NCBI GenBank assembly: GCA_033239525.1
Contig: BSYO01000003.1
Span: forward strand, 22,275,716-22,339,715
DNA: 64,000 bases
From: Nepenthes gracilis
Taxonomy: Eukaryota > Streptophyta > Magnoliopsida > Caryophyllales > Nepenthaceae
Direction of reading: 5' to 3'
The position numbers were made by a program, and so were the translations under genes. Shown here piece after piece: positions 1 through 9,652 of this stretch. Within the stretch, counting starts at the first letter, position 1; each line of letters opens with the position of its first letter. A model generated the notes under the pieces. It ran no database searches. It was not told where the DNA came from and saw nothing but the letters and a program-made list of their open reading frames with translations.

Positions 1-1004
1 TATTATTTTATATATATATATATTTATTTATTTATTATTATGAGATAATATAATTTTATTTTTAAATAAATATCTACTAGACTTTTATTTATTTATAATT
101 GTAAACGTCCTACACATTCGTTAGTATATTTTTTAAACTACATAAATTATTATTACAAAGGTTATCTCCATATAGCGTTCATATTTTACAACCATATCGC
201 GTTCATATTACAAAGGTTATCTCCATATTTTACAACGAAAAGTCTATCATTACATCAAAATTTATTATTTAATTGCTAATTTGAAAAGTTAGAATAAAAA
301 TATATAAATCAAATGTCCAATGAATAATTTTTTAACAAAGAGAACAATCATTTATAGAATAATATTATGTAATAATTGAAGATATAATAATTGAAAATAT
401 TATACAATAAATTGATATATTTTATCAAAAAAACTTTATAAAAAATATATAAGATTATATTTTTACCACTATGAACACAAAGTCAATATATTTACCCCTT
501 ATCAGTTGGGTAAGTTACTTTATATTTATATTATTCTTCATCAATCCATTAGATGATGCTAAATATTTCAATTGTCAATCCATCATTAGATTTCTTAAAT
601 ATTCCCGTCATAGTTTAATATTTATATGCTTTAGAAGAGAAATAAATATATACTTAGAGATTAATAGAATGTCTTTCGTATTGAATTAGTGTAGGCTATA
701 CTAAACTATCTTAACACCCATATCATCCAAATAAATATTATATTTTCGTCCATTTTGTTTATATTATCCATGAAATGTAGAACAAAATATTACAAAATAC
801 TATACAAAATTATAATATGGAGTATCCAGGATCTATATATTAATAATTCTATATTATCTTAATATGCAATTCTTTACCTCATCCTATCAAAAATTAATTA
901 TTTGAAATAAAAATATGAATAAGAATTAAAGATATGTGAATAAAATCAAATATAGATATAATATATTTAAGTTTAATAAATAATAAAATATAACCCTCAA
1001 TATA
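1..1004. other. AT-rich intergenic stretch, no gene seen
   Basis: Very AT-rich sequence with short TA and TTA runs. The only ORF of note (471-689) encodes a low-complexity Ile/Phe/Leu peptide of the kind AT-rich DNA gives by chance. I see no promoter, splice pattern or transposon end here. Confidence 0.6.
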
Positions 1005-1009
1005 GTCCA

Positions 1010-1600
1010 ACAGGCCATTTGTTGACTTGTCCACTCAGGAGCCTCCAGTGTCTTTCAACTTTGTCTTCAGCCTATGCAGAAGTGTTCAATTCGTTATTTC
1101 CACTTGCCTGTTGACTTGCGGGTAGGCGACAAAAGTGTGAACCAACCTGATTCATAAGCTTGTATAGTACTTGGTGAATTACTTGCCGGTAAATTAGGTC
1201 TCATTATTGGTCATGATAACCTCAAGAATTCCAAACCGTCACATGATACTCTAGTGAACGAACTTTATTGCATTCTGTTCGGTGATCTGTGCTAGTGGGG
1301 TCGCCTCGACCCACTTAGTGAAATAGTCGATACTGATTATGACGAATTTCCTCTACTCGGATGCTACAGGTAAAGGGTCGAATATGTTGAGCCCCCACTG
1401 TGCGAACAGTCAAGGAGCTTGCAAGGCTTGTAGCTCTGTGTGTGGTTAGTGGGTCATGTTCTCATGGATTTGATAATTTTTACAATTTTTAACAAAATTC
1501 ATGTCGTCGCACTTCATTGAGGGCCAATAAGGCCCTGCTGCATGATCTTGAAGGTAAGGTTCTTACCATTGATGTGTGACCTGTAAATGTCAAGGTGCAC
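1010..1600 (-). pseudogene. Integrase remnant of element A
   Basis: The reverse complement reads as degraded gypsy integrase core. One stretch (about 1320-1440) encodes a recognisable FAQWGL...DYFTKWVE-type segment and lines up base by base with 46345-46460 of element F. Near 1040-1130 a decayed version of the plant integrase motif HPQANGQVEV can be read as AYPQVNRQVEI, which includes the third catalytic acidic residue of the DDE core. Stops interrupt it, and the coding region ends abruptly near 1005, so the integrase C-terminus and the 3' LTR are absent. Confidence 0.7.
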
Positions 1601-1739
1601 TTCGCCCAGAGTATAGTCAGCTTCCTCCGGCATACTAGACAATCATTCTTTTTATACGCTTAGCTTCCTCTGGGTAATTTGGTAGTATACCTCCTCTACA
1701 GGGTCATCTAGTTTTCACTATCAGCCACTTGTAGTATCT

Positions 1740-2545
1740 CAAGCTCGGGGTTGTCGATACTCGGGACAGCTAGAACTTCTCGCATGTTTTTAGCGTACTG
1801 CTATAGGTTCTTGGTTATCGCTGTCTTTGCCAACTGGTCTGCCTTCTAGTTTTCCTTTCTCGGGACGTGGACCATCTCGATTTTATCGAATGCTTGGGCC
1901 AAACCCTTCGCTCTAGCGAGATACCTCAAGAGCAAGGGGTTCAATGCCTCGAATCTTCCATGGACCTAGTTTACAACCAATTTTGAATCGTTCTATATGA
2001 CCAGGGTTTTGGCCCAACATTCCTTCACTAGCTAGAATCCGACGAGCAGCGCTTCATACTCGGCTACGTTGTTGATGGTTGGGAGTCCAAAGGTCATTGA
2101 CTACTTTATCTCTGACCCTTCCAAAGTCAGCAAGACCATACTTGCTCCACTACACGCTTGCATTGATGATCCGTCGGTCCAAATTAGGGCCTTTGACTAG
2201 CCTGCATCAATGGCAATGTCAAGGGTGTTAGGAACCGGGGTCGTGGTCTCGACGAAGAAATCCGCGAGTGCTTGGCCCTTCATGGATGGTCACGGCCAAA
2301 ACTCCACGTCAAATTCACCAACTCGATGGCACATTTGATCAGTCATCCAGATATATCTGGCTTTTGCAAGATTCCTTTCAAAGGTTTATCGGTCAGGACG
2401 ATGATCTTATTCACCTGAAAGTATGGGCGCAACTTTCTCACAAAGTAGATAAGGGCTAGCACGATCCTTTTGGCATACGGGTGACGGGTTTCGGTGTCCA
2501 TCAGTACCTTACTGACGTAGTACACTGGCCACTGTACCACGTCTT
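1740..2545 (-). pseudogene. RNase H remnant of element A
   Basis: An open stretch at 2343-2540 encodes the junction between RT and RNase H typical of plant gypsy elements: PVYYVSKVL, then RHPYAKRIVLAL, RKLRPYF and VLTDKPLKGILQKPD. The domain continues with stops toward 1740, where text matching the SYNVAEYEALL type region is visible in the reverse complement around 2040-2080. Its product would degrade RNA in RNA-DNA hybrids during reverse transcription. It is not functional because of the stops. Confidence 0.75.
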
Positions 2546-3420
2546 GCTACTAGATGAGGACCGAACTTAGAGCCGTATCCAAAATCGTAAAATATAGATA
2601 CAGCTCTTCGCCTTCTTGGGACGAGGTTAGGAGTAGAGGGTTACACATGTACTCCTTGAACTCCTAGAAAGCTGCTTCACACTCGACTATCCATTGGAAG
2701 TCGATTGCCTTGGTTCCCCTTAGGGCTTTAAAGAACGGTGTGTACTTTTCCGTGGACTTTGCTAGGAAGCGGGAGAGAGCAACAAGCCTTCCAGTGGGCT
2801 TTTAGACCTCTTTGACTATCCGACGTGAGTGCATATTGAGGATAGCTTGTATCTTCTCGGGGTTTACCTCGATCCCTTACTATAAGATGATAAAGCCTAA
2901 AAACTTCCCCGAGGTTACACGGCATGTGCACTTAGTAGGATTTAGCTTCATTTGAGGCGATCGGAGAACTTCGAAGTTCTCGGTCAAGTTGTGAACATGG
3001 TCGTTGGTGGCCTTACCTTTGATGAGCATATCGTCTACGTACACCTCCATGCTCCGATCGATTTGAACTTCGTACATCTTGTTTACAAGACAGTGGTAAG
3101 TCATCCCGGCATTCTTTAGATCGAAGGGCATGACCTTGTAGTAATAGGTCCCCTGATCGGTCATGCATGAGGTATACTCATCATCTGCCGAATTCATTCT
3201 GATATGGTTGTAATCCGAGTAGGCATCTATGAAGCTCAACAATTTGTGGCCCGACGTAGAGTCCACCAATAAGTTGATCTTTGGCAAAGGAAAGTTGTCT
3301 TTCAGGCAAGCTCTATTCATGTCGGTAAAGTCGACGCAAGTCACTACTTCCTATTGCCCTCCTTGATATGGATCACATTGGACAACTAATCCGGGTATTG
3401 TACCTCCCTAATGAACCCTA
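2546..3420 (-). pseudogene. Reverse transcriptase remnant of element A
   Basis: The 154-residue open segment at 2880-3344 holds the RT fingers-palm core: a CVDFTDMNRAC block, the conserved PLPKINLLVD run, YKVMPFDLKNAGMTY, and the catalytic YVDD box followed by MLIKGK. The YVDD box retains both metal-binding aspartates, unlike element F. Sequence to the left (about 2546-2880) continues RT in other frames, for example toward GFIIL and the thumb region. The reading frame is broken on both sides, so no full polyprotein is possible. Confidence 0.85.
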
Positions 3421-3692
3421 CATCAAGCAGGTTCTTCACTTTCTTTTGGATGGCGATCAGCTTCTTGATGGAGTAATTTCTCCACTTCTATCGGATAGGT
3501 TTATGATTGAGATTGATACCCAACTTGTGGACCATTATCCTGATCGGTAGTCCTGACATGTCAACGGGTGTCCACGTGAAGACATTAAAGTTTAACATGA
3601 GGAAAGTTATAAGCTTGTTGCAGAGGGGACCTGGCAAGGAACTCTCGAATTGCACACACTTCTCAAGTTCATTGGGGTCTAAGGGAACTTGG

Positions 3693-4109
3693 TTAGTCGC
3701 TTCTCCCGACTGAGCTTACTATGGGGGTGGTTTCGTCATGAAAGTCAAGGTCTTTGATTAGTGGGGCAAGAGCCACTTGAGTGACTTGGGATAGGTAGCA
3801 TGTCCGAACGGTCACTTGGTCACTTAGAACCTCTATAATGCTGCATGGGGTTAGAAACTTCATCTTCAAGTGGAAAATCGACATCTTTGCTGGACATCCC
3901 AAGATTGCACTGTAGACCGAGGGGAAGTCCACCATAAGGAATGTGAGCATCCTGGAGGCTGTGCGTGGGTACATCCCTAACTCAACTTCTAGTTGAACAA
4001 CTCCCTGTATGGGCACTGACTTGTAATCTAGGTCATATAATGGCTCTTCGGTTGGCTTCATTTGACTCTTTTTCAATCCAAGTTTAAAAAAAGTATTAAG
4101 ATATAGCAA
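3693..4109 (-). pseudogene. Aspartic protease region remnant of element A
   Basis: The segment reads LKLGLKKSQMKP-like, then EPLYDLDYKSVPIQGVVQL and YPRTASRMLTFLMVDFPSVYSAILG. It matches the protease region of element F (48.4-49.5 kb) along its whole length. The ILGCPA block corresponds to the ILGRP motif near the protease C-terminus. The catalytic DxGSS motif should lie just upstream, near 4110-4140, where the frame is lost. The role in an intact element would be to cut the Gag-Pol polyprotein. Confidence 0.75.
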
Positions 4110-4149
4110 ATTTTGGGAGCTTTCATTATCAATAAGAATTCGTTTCAGT

Positions 4150-4877
4150 TAGTAGTCCATTATACTATCCGAATCCGAAATATATACAATTAGAGGATCT
4201 AAATGAGAGTTATTATATGAGTCATATTGTCATTACTAAAATTAATGATATCAGTCCTAACTCATACCCTTGCCTTCTTGCTATTAGAAACGGTCTCCGA
4301 GAAGTTTGGGATGTTGCCCTTCACTGGCGTGGTTGTCACCATGTTGACAATTCTTGTCATAACTCAGTTCCTCGGTGACTCTTGTGTGTCTTCTCCTGCC
4401 ACCACGGAATCTTATCCCGAGTTTCATAGGAACCTAGTCAAATGTCGCCATTTGACTAGGTCTTCGATCTTCTTTTACAAAGTGCGGTAGTCGTCAGTTG
4501 TGCTATACTCGAGAGATCGATAGTAGTGATAGTACTTAGACTAATCTCCTCCCTTTGGATTCCTCAGCGCCCTGGGCCATTTTAGAAATTTTTCATCACG
4601 GATCTATATCAGGATATTTACGTAAGTTAGAAGCCTCTATTCCCTTTGAACACTCGGCTCAGACCATGGCTACTTCTGGGGCTCATGGGAGCGATTGCCA
4701 TCCCCATTCCACTTCTTATCGTCGGCCAGTCCCTCGAGGGGTCGGTCCACATGCTCAGAGTCTTCGCCTCGTTGGCTTCTTTGGTCGTTATATAGGTTCG
4801 GGCAATGACTTCAGCTTCTTTGAAGGTTTAAAGGCACTAGTGGGCTAAGTGTTTGAATAATTCTCCTGACCCTAGTG
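4150..4877 (-). pseudogene. Gag C-terminal part of element A (left of the solo LTR)
   Basis: By alignment with element F, this segment carries the gag C-terminus and the zinc-knuckle-like region leading into protease. Only short frames survive. Around 4430-4490 the reverse complement gives the degraded CRHFTKEDLVKWRH-type block that precedes protease in plant Tat-like elements. The sequence stops at 4877, where the solo LTR begins, and picks up again at 8276 with no loss other than the duplicated TAGTG. Confidence 0.6.
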
Positions 4878-5153
4878 TGTGAGATCCCAAAATTAAAAGA
4901 GGTAAAACGTGGGCAAGAAAATAACAAAAGAAAGTTGACCGACAACTAAAGCCAAAAGCAGTTACTCCCACCTAGTTTAGTTATAATCCAACTAAATCAT
5001 AACCAAATGGGGTAAGTGAACTACCTTATTACAATCTAATTAGAATCTAACTAAGTCATGACCAAATGGGGTAGGTGAACTACCTCATTTTAATTTGACT
5101 AATAGTACTCGGGTAAGTAAACTACTTCTACTTACTCCACCTAACATTTCCCC

Positions 5154-5161
5154 TATAAATA
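5154..5161 (+). promoter_or_regulatory. TATA box of the solo LTR
   Basis: TATAAATA, preceded by a C-rich tract, sits where an LTR core promoter is expected. It sets the plus orientation of this LTR, opposite to element A. Confidence 0.6.
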
Positions 5162-5252
5162 CCTAGTTGAAGTAATCAACCAATACAAGTAGAAAGGAGG
5201 GCGTGAAGGAGAAACTTCAAAACAGTGACACTGGGCAACTCTCAGGCAAGTT

Positions 5253-6110
5253 ATTTCGGACGCTACTTTTTAAGTTCATACTTTAAGAATATTGCAAGTT
5301 ATTTCGGAAGCTGCTTTTAAATTCATACTTTAAGAATATTGCAAGTTATTTCGGACGCTGCTTTTTAAGTTCATGATTTAAAAATATTGCAAGTTACTTC
5401 GGACGCTGCTTTTTAAGTTCATGCTTTAAGAATATTGTAAGTTACTTTGGACGTTGCTTTTAAATTCATGCTTTAGGAATATTGCAAGTTACTTCGGACG
5501 CTGCTTTTTAAGTTCATGCTTTAAGGATATTGCAAGTTACTTCGGACGCTGCTTTTAAGTTCATACTTTAAGAATATTGTAAGTTACTTCGGACGCTGCT
5601 TTTTAAGTTCATGCTTTAAGGATATTGCAAGTTACTTCGGACGCTGCTTTTAAGTTCATACTTTAAGAATATTGTAAGTTACTTCGGACGCTGCTTTTTA
5701 AGTTCATGCTTTTAGGATATTACAAGTTACTTCGGACGTTGCTTTTAAGTTCATACTTTAATAATATTGCAAGTTATTTCGGACGCTGCTTTTTAAGTTC
5801 ATACTTTAAGAATATTGCAAGTTACTTCGGACGCTACTTTTAAGTTCATGCATTAAAAATATTTCAAGTTACTTCGGACGCTGCTTTTTAAGTTCATGCT
5901 TTAAGAATATTGCAAGTTACTTTGGACGCTGCTTTTTAAGTTCATGCTTTAAGAATATTGCAAGTTACTTCGGACACTGCTTTTAAGTTCATACTTTAAG
6001 AATATTGCAAGTTACTTCGGATGCTACTTTTTAAGTTCATACTTTAAGAATATTGCAAGTTACTTCAGACGCTACTTTTTAAATTCATGTTTTAAGAATA
6101 TTACAAGTGT
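5253..6110 (+). repeat. 48 bp tandem array, about 18 copies
   Basis: The unit starts GCAAGTTACTTCGGACGCTG and continues through a TTTTTAAGTTCATGC block to AAGAATATT. Unit starts at 5294, 5341, 5389 and 5437 give a period of 47-48 bp. Copies differ by a few bases, mostly in the T run and at TTCGGACG. No coding frame runs through. Confidence 0.9.
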
Positions 6111-6449
6111 ACTCAGTTTTGAAGTTCATGCTTTACTGCACGTGTACTCTGTTTTAAAGTTCATGCTTTCTACATTGAATATCGACCTTCTGCATTGTAA
6201 AATGAACTTGGCCACATAAAAATTAAACTCGATTTTCTATATGTAAAATGAACTCATATTAAAATGAACTTCGGCCTTAATGTGAAATGAATTCTGGCAT
6301 TTGAGAAAATGAGCTCCGTCCTTCAAGAAAAAACATTCCGTCCTTTGAGAAAAAAAATACTCCGTCCTTTTAGAAAAAGTACTCCGTCCATTGAGTGAAA
6401 AGCACTCTGTCCTTCAGTAAAAAAAAAGCACTCCGAATTTACGAAACTT

Positions 6450-6740
6450 CTGCTTTTAAAAGTACTCCGTCCTTTGAGTGAAAAAGCACTCAGTCCTTCA
6501 ATAAAAAGCACTCCGAATTTATGAAACTTCTGCTTTTAAAAGTACTCCGTCCTTTGAGTGAAAAAGCACTCCGGCTTTCAGTAAAAAGCACTCCGAATTT
6601 ATGAAACTTCAGCTTTTAAAAGTCCTCCGTCCTTTGAGTGAAAAAGCACTCCCGCTTTCAGTAAAAAGTATTTCGGATTTATGAAGCTTCAGCTTTTAAA
6701 GGTACTCCGTCCTTTGAGTAAAAAGCACTCCGTCCTTTTG
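6450..6740 (+). repeat. 80 bp tandem array, four copies
   Basis: GCTTTTAAAAGTACTCCGTC recurs at 6452, 6532, 6612 and 6692, exactly 80 bp apart. Each unit contains two shorter CACTCCG sub-repeats. The 6290-6450 region is a looser version of the same sub-repeat. Confidence 0.85.
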
Positions 6741-6769
6741 TTGGAAAAAGAATTTTGACCTTAAAATGA

Positions 6770-7260
6770 ACTCCGGCCTTAATATAAAATGAACTCCGGC
6801 TTTGTATTGAAAATGAACTTCGGCTTTTTGGACTCTGGCTTTTTGAGAGAAAAGAACGCCGGCTTTTGAACTCCGGCTTTTGAACTCCGGCTTTTTGAGA
6901 AAAAGAACTCCGACTTTTTAAACTCCGACCTTTTCAGGAAAGAAAAAGAACTCCGGCCTTTTGAACTCCGGCATTTTGAGAACTCCGACTTTTTGAGAAA
7001 AAGAACTCTGGCTTTTTGAACTTCGGCTCTTTTAACTCCGGCATTTTGAGAAAAAGAACTCCGACTTTTTGAACTCCAGCATTTTGTGGAAAAAGAACTC
7101 CGACTTTTTGAACTCCGGCATTTTGAGGAAAAATAACTCTGGCTTTTTGAACTCCGGCTTTCTGAACTCCGGCATTTTAAGAAAAAGAGAACTTCGACAT
7201 TTGAGCTCTGGCTTTTGTGTGAAGAAAATGAAGTCCGGCCTCCCTTCTCATAAGATCCAA
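6770..7260 (+). repeat. Degenerate array of AACTCCGGCTTTTTGA units
   Basis: Short units built on AACTCCGGCTTTTTGAGAAA recur every 20-40 bp with variable spacing. The long minus-strand ORF here (6779-7264, Ser/Lys/Arg-rich) is an artefact of the repeat. Confidence 0.8.
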
Positions 7261-7397
7261 ACAAAGATAAACTCTGAATCGGCTTTATGATAAGACGAAT
7301 AAGTTCTGACTTTAGCTTCTGGAGATAAGGTTATCCGGCATGCCTTAGAACTTTATGGTAGTAATCGAGGATAACTCGTCTTGTGGAGTTAATCATG

Positions 7398-7580
7398 GTC
7401 CGCCCTATCCTCGGGGCGTTACGGTCAGGAGGAAAGCGAACTCTGTCAATGGAGCTATTTGTGGTCCGCCCTGTCCTCGGGGTCCTAGGGGCGTTACGAT
7501 CAGGAGGAAAGCGAACTCTGTCCATGGAGCTATTTGTGGTCCGCCCTGTCCTCGGGGCGTTACGGTCAGGAGGAAAGCAT
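7398..7580 (+). repeat. 65 bp tandem repeat, three copies
   Basis: GTCCGCCCT recurs at 7398, 7463 and 7539, each followed by CCTCGGGGCGTTACG (broken by the extra bases in copy two) and a GGAGGAAAGCG block. The middle copy has an 11 bp insertion next to CTAGG. Confidence 0.85.
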
Positions 7581-8275
7581 AAGTTTTTGGCCTACCTTCG
7601 GGTGGCATACCGATCCCACGAGACGGGATACTTCTGTTCAGTTATCGGCCTTGGATTGTGTGGACTAAACACAATCTATCCTCGATTAATGCCCCCTCCG
7701 CAAATAGAAGAATAAAAGAAGACTTTTATAACGAAACCGACACTGTTTTATGCTCTGACATTCTGTTCGACCTTCATCCGGCTAAGTATTAATTATAGTA
7801 CTGCATATAGTTCTGTTCTGATTTTTTCTGCATTAATTACATTAGTTTTCTGATCCGCTATTATTTATTAATATTTATGCATTCGCCTGACAGTACAAAT
7901 GTTTTCTGCATGTAGCTTGTTGAGCCCCGGCTCACTGTTTTTCTGTTTTCCCCCAATAGATGAAACTTTAGAACTTGTGTCTGACGAGTTGAAATAATTA
8001 GAGCTTGTCTGAAGGATTATTAAAGACCTCGGGAGCTTATTTTGGAGAATATTATTGTAATGACTTGTTTATGATTTATGAACTTTTATAGATAGACATT
8101 TTGATTATGTATTCAGAAATAAATACTTTGGAATGAATATGAATGTTTCCGCAAGATGTTAGAGTAACTTCCGCTATACTTCTTATGGTTAAAAGTATAT
8201 GGGTCCTAGATGGTATCTGTGATCCTGTGTTATGAATGACGGATTAAAAAAAAAAATCCGTTCCGTCATATAGTG

Positions 8276-9332
8276 TGGTGATGAAGGCATTCAACTCCAC
8301 ATCGTTAGAGAGCTTGGGTATTTTGGGGGCCTCGATCATGAATTGAGCCAGAAAGCGCTTCAAATCTTCATCTTGCTTTTATCAGAGGCGAATGAGGTGT
8401 CATGGCTGCTTCTCTTCCCTTCGACTAAAGGCAAATTGGCATAGGAAGCAGTTGATGAGCTCATCAAATGAGCAAAATAAATTCAGCTGAAAATCGTAGA
8501 ACCAGATTCGGGAGTCTCCCTTGAGAGTCAGGGGAAATATTTGTACATGACGGCCTCATCTAGGCCCTAGAAGGTCAGTAGCGTATGGAAGTATTCTAGG
8601 TGGTCCATTGGGTCAATTCTCTCATAGTATGCATCACTGTCGGCATTTTAAACTTGAGGGGGAGTGGCTACGTATAAATATCCATCATGAATGATGATCT
8701 CCCCAGATCAAGGGACTGTCGGATAGCATCCCCCCTAAACACATGCTGCCAGATTTTCTCTACATTCTCTATTCAAGGGAGGATGCATTCCTCTTAGCTT
8801 TGATGAATGTCCTGAGCTTTGAAGTCTTCGGGGTGGCATGCAGATCGCAGCAATTGCCAACTCGTGGTGGTTGCATACTGCACGAGGCCTCTCCCTGGGT
8901 TATGGGTCTTCTTTTGCTGTGGGAGTTGCAAGGGATCCGCCACTCTGGGCTTTCTTCTCGTGTCTCACGAATAGGTTGGCTCTACAACCACATCCGGGCC
9001 CTACGGCTAGAGGCCGCTTGGACCTCATGATCATCGGGTCTTGGGGTCTTCATGACCGAGTGCCTCGAAGTTTGATTCTTTCACCTTAAGGCCAAAGCCT
9101 GAGTGACGGGGGGAGCCCCCAGGTGCTGCCCATCCATGTGGGTGAAGAATATATGGAGCATCTGCTTCATGTCTCTCAACTCAGTGGTGAGTTCGCATTT
9201 GTTAGGCTCAAGCCACTAGCTCGCCTGACTACCCACCAAGGGGTCGTCGCCATGGGGGCAGCATCCATTGCCGACACGCTAACTTGCACCATTGTGTTGA
9301 CAATCTTTTCGTTTGGAAAGCGAATGTGGTGA
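8276..9332 (-). pseudogene. Gag N-terminal part of element A (right of the solo LTR)
   Basis: The reverse complement of 8560-8670 reads with stops as a gag segment containing RIDPMDHLEYF. Element F carries the equivalent SADPMDHLNLF at 49.9 kb. Plus-strand ORFs at 8743-9030 and 8838-9089 are shadows of this gag. The gag start should be near 9330, about 35 bp from the primer-site remnant at 9367-9375. Many stop codons are present, so no Gag protein is expected. Confidence 0.65.
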
Positions 9333-9366
9333 TTAGTGGTTAGACTTTTTAAGCCGTTTTTCAAAG

Positions 9367-9375
9367 ACAATGCCA
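9367..9375 (-). other. Decayed primer binding site of element A
   Basis: On the minus strand the 9 bases next to the LTR read TGGCATTGT, against TGGCGCCGT in elements D and F. All three differences are transitions of the C-to-T / G-to-A type. The position, one base from the TG that opens the LTR at 9377, fits a primer binding site. Confidence 0.55.
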
Positions 9376-9376
9376 A

Positions 9377-9652
9377 TGATATATCCCTGGATCCAAATCA
9401 TTGTATTGATTAGAGAGTTATTTGGCCTTCCGCATCGGGTCAAATTCAAACGAGTCCGATTTTTATCTCTGATAACTTAGGTCTTAAGCATCATAAATAA
9501 TGAATAAAAGGTCAAAGAATTGGCGGGACTTACTCTCAATTAATTTTCTAATACTTAAGTTAAAAATCCTTCTCAACCGACGGAAAGATGCCAGAATGTA
9601 AGAAAAATGCGTGAATGCACATATGTGGGGGAAAGTGAATTTTATGGACTGA
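9377..9652 (-). mobile_element. 5' LTR fragment of element A, truncated by element B
   Basis: The fragment starts with TGATATATCC directly after the primer-site remnant and stops where the LTR of element B (TGTGATGG) begins at 9653. The remaining part of this LTR is not found on the other side of element B within the window. I infer its role from position, because no second copy is available for comparison. Confidence 0.5.

Larger units (their letters stand above)
4878..8270 (+). mobile_element. Solo LTR of about 3.4 kb, packed with tandem repeats
   Basis: It begins TGTGAGATCC and ends CCGTCATA (TA in place of the usual CA), between perfect TAGTG duplications inside element A's gag. No gag, pol or second LTR accompanies it, so it is a solo LTR left by LTR-LTR recombination. 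A plus-strand TATA box (TATAAATA, 5154-5161) lies only about 280 bp in. That gives a short U3 and some 3 kb of R/U5 made almost entirely of four unrelated tandem arrays (5253-6110, 6450-6740, 6770-7260, 7398-7580). The right end carries an 8 bp inverted repeat around an A-rich loop. The parent family is unknown to me; an LTR this size suggests a large gypsy element. Confidence 0.8.
4873..8275 (+). repeat. TAGTG target-site duplications flanking the solo LTR
   Basis: TAGTG occurs at 4873-4877 and 8271-8275, immediately outside the proposed ends. The gag sequence of element A reads continuously across the insertion when one copy is removed. Five-base duplications are normal for Ty3/gypsy and Ty1/copia integrases. 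Confidence 0.8.
1005..9652 (-). mobile_element. Element A: decayed Ty3/gypsy retrotransposon, split by a solo LTR
   Basis: Minus-strand remnants of integrase, RNase H, reverse transcriptase, protease and gag occur in that order from left to right, which is the inverted gag-PR-RT-RH-IN order of Ty3/gypsy. Protein similarity to element F (42-51.6 kb) is obvious in the protease and in the gag DPMDHL motif, so the two belong to the same broad lineage, probably Tat-like. The 3' LTR and the end of integrase are missing on the left; the 5' LTR is cut by element B at 9653. Every domain has stops or frameshifts, so the copy is old and inactive. Gag is interrupted by the solo LTR at 4878-8270. Confidence 0.85.

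Noticed and set aside
471..689. 72-codon ORF in the AT-rich left end
   Set aside because: Low-complexity hydrophobic peptide, no conserved motif, and AT-rich DNA gives such ORFs by chance.
5253..6110. Possible CRISPR-like array
   Set aside because: Units are directly adjacent with no unique spacers, and the context is a plant LTR.
6779..7264. 161-codon Ser/Lys/Arg-rich minus-strand ORF
   Set aside because: It is created by the CTCCGGCTTTTTGA tandem repeats of the solo LTR; composition and period follow the DNA repeat.
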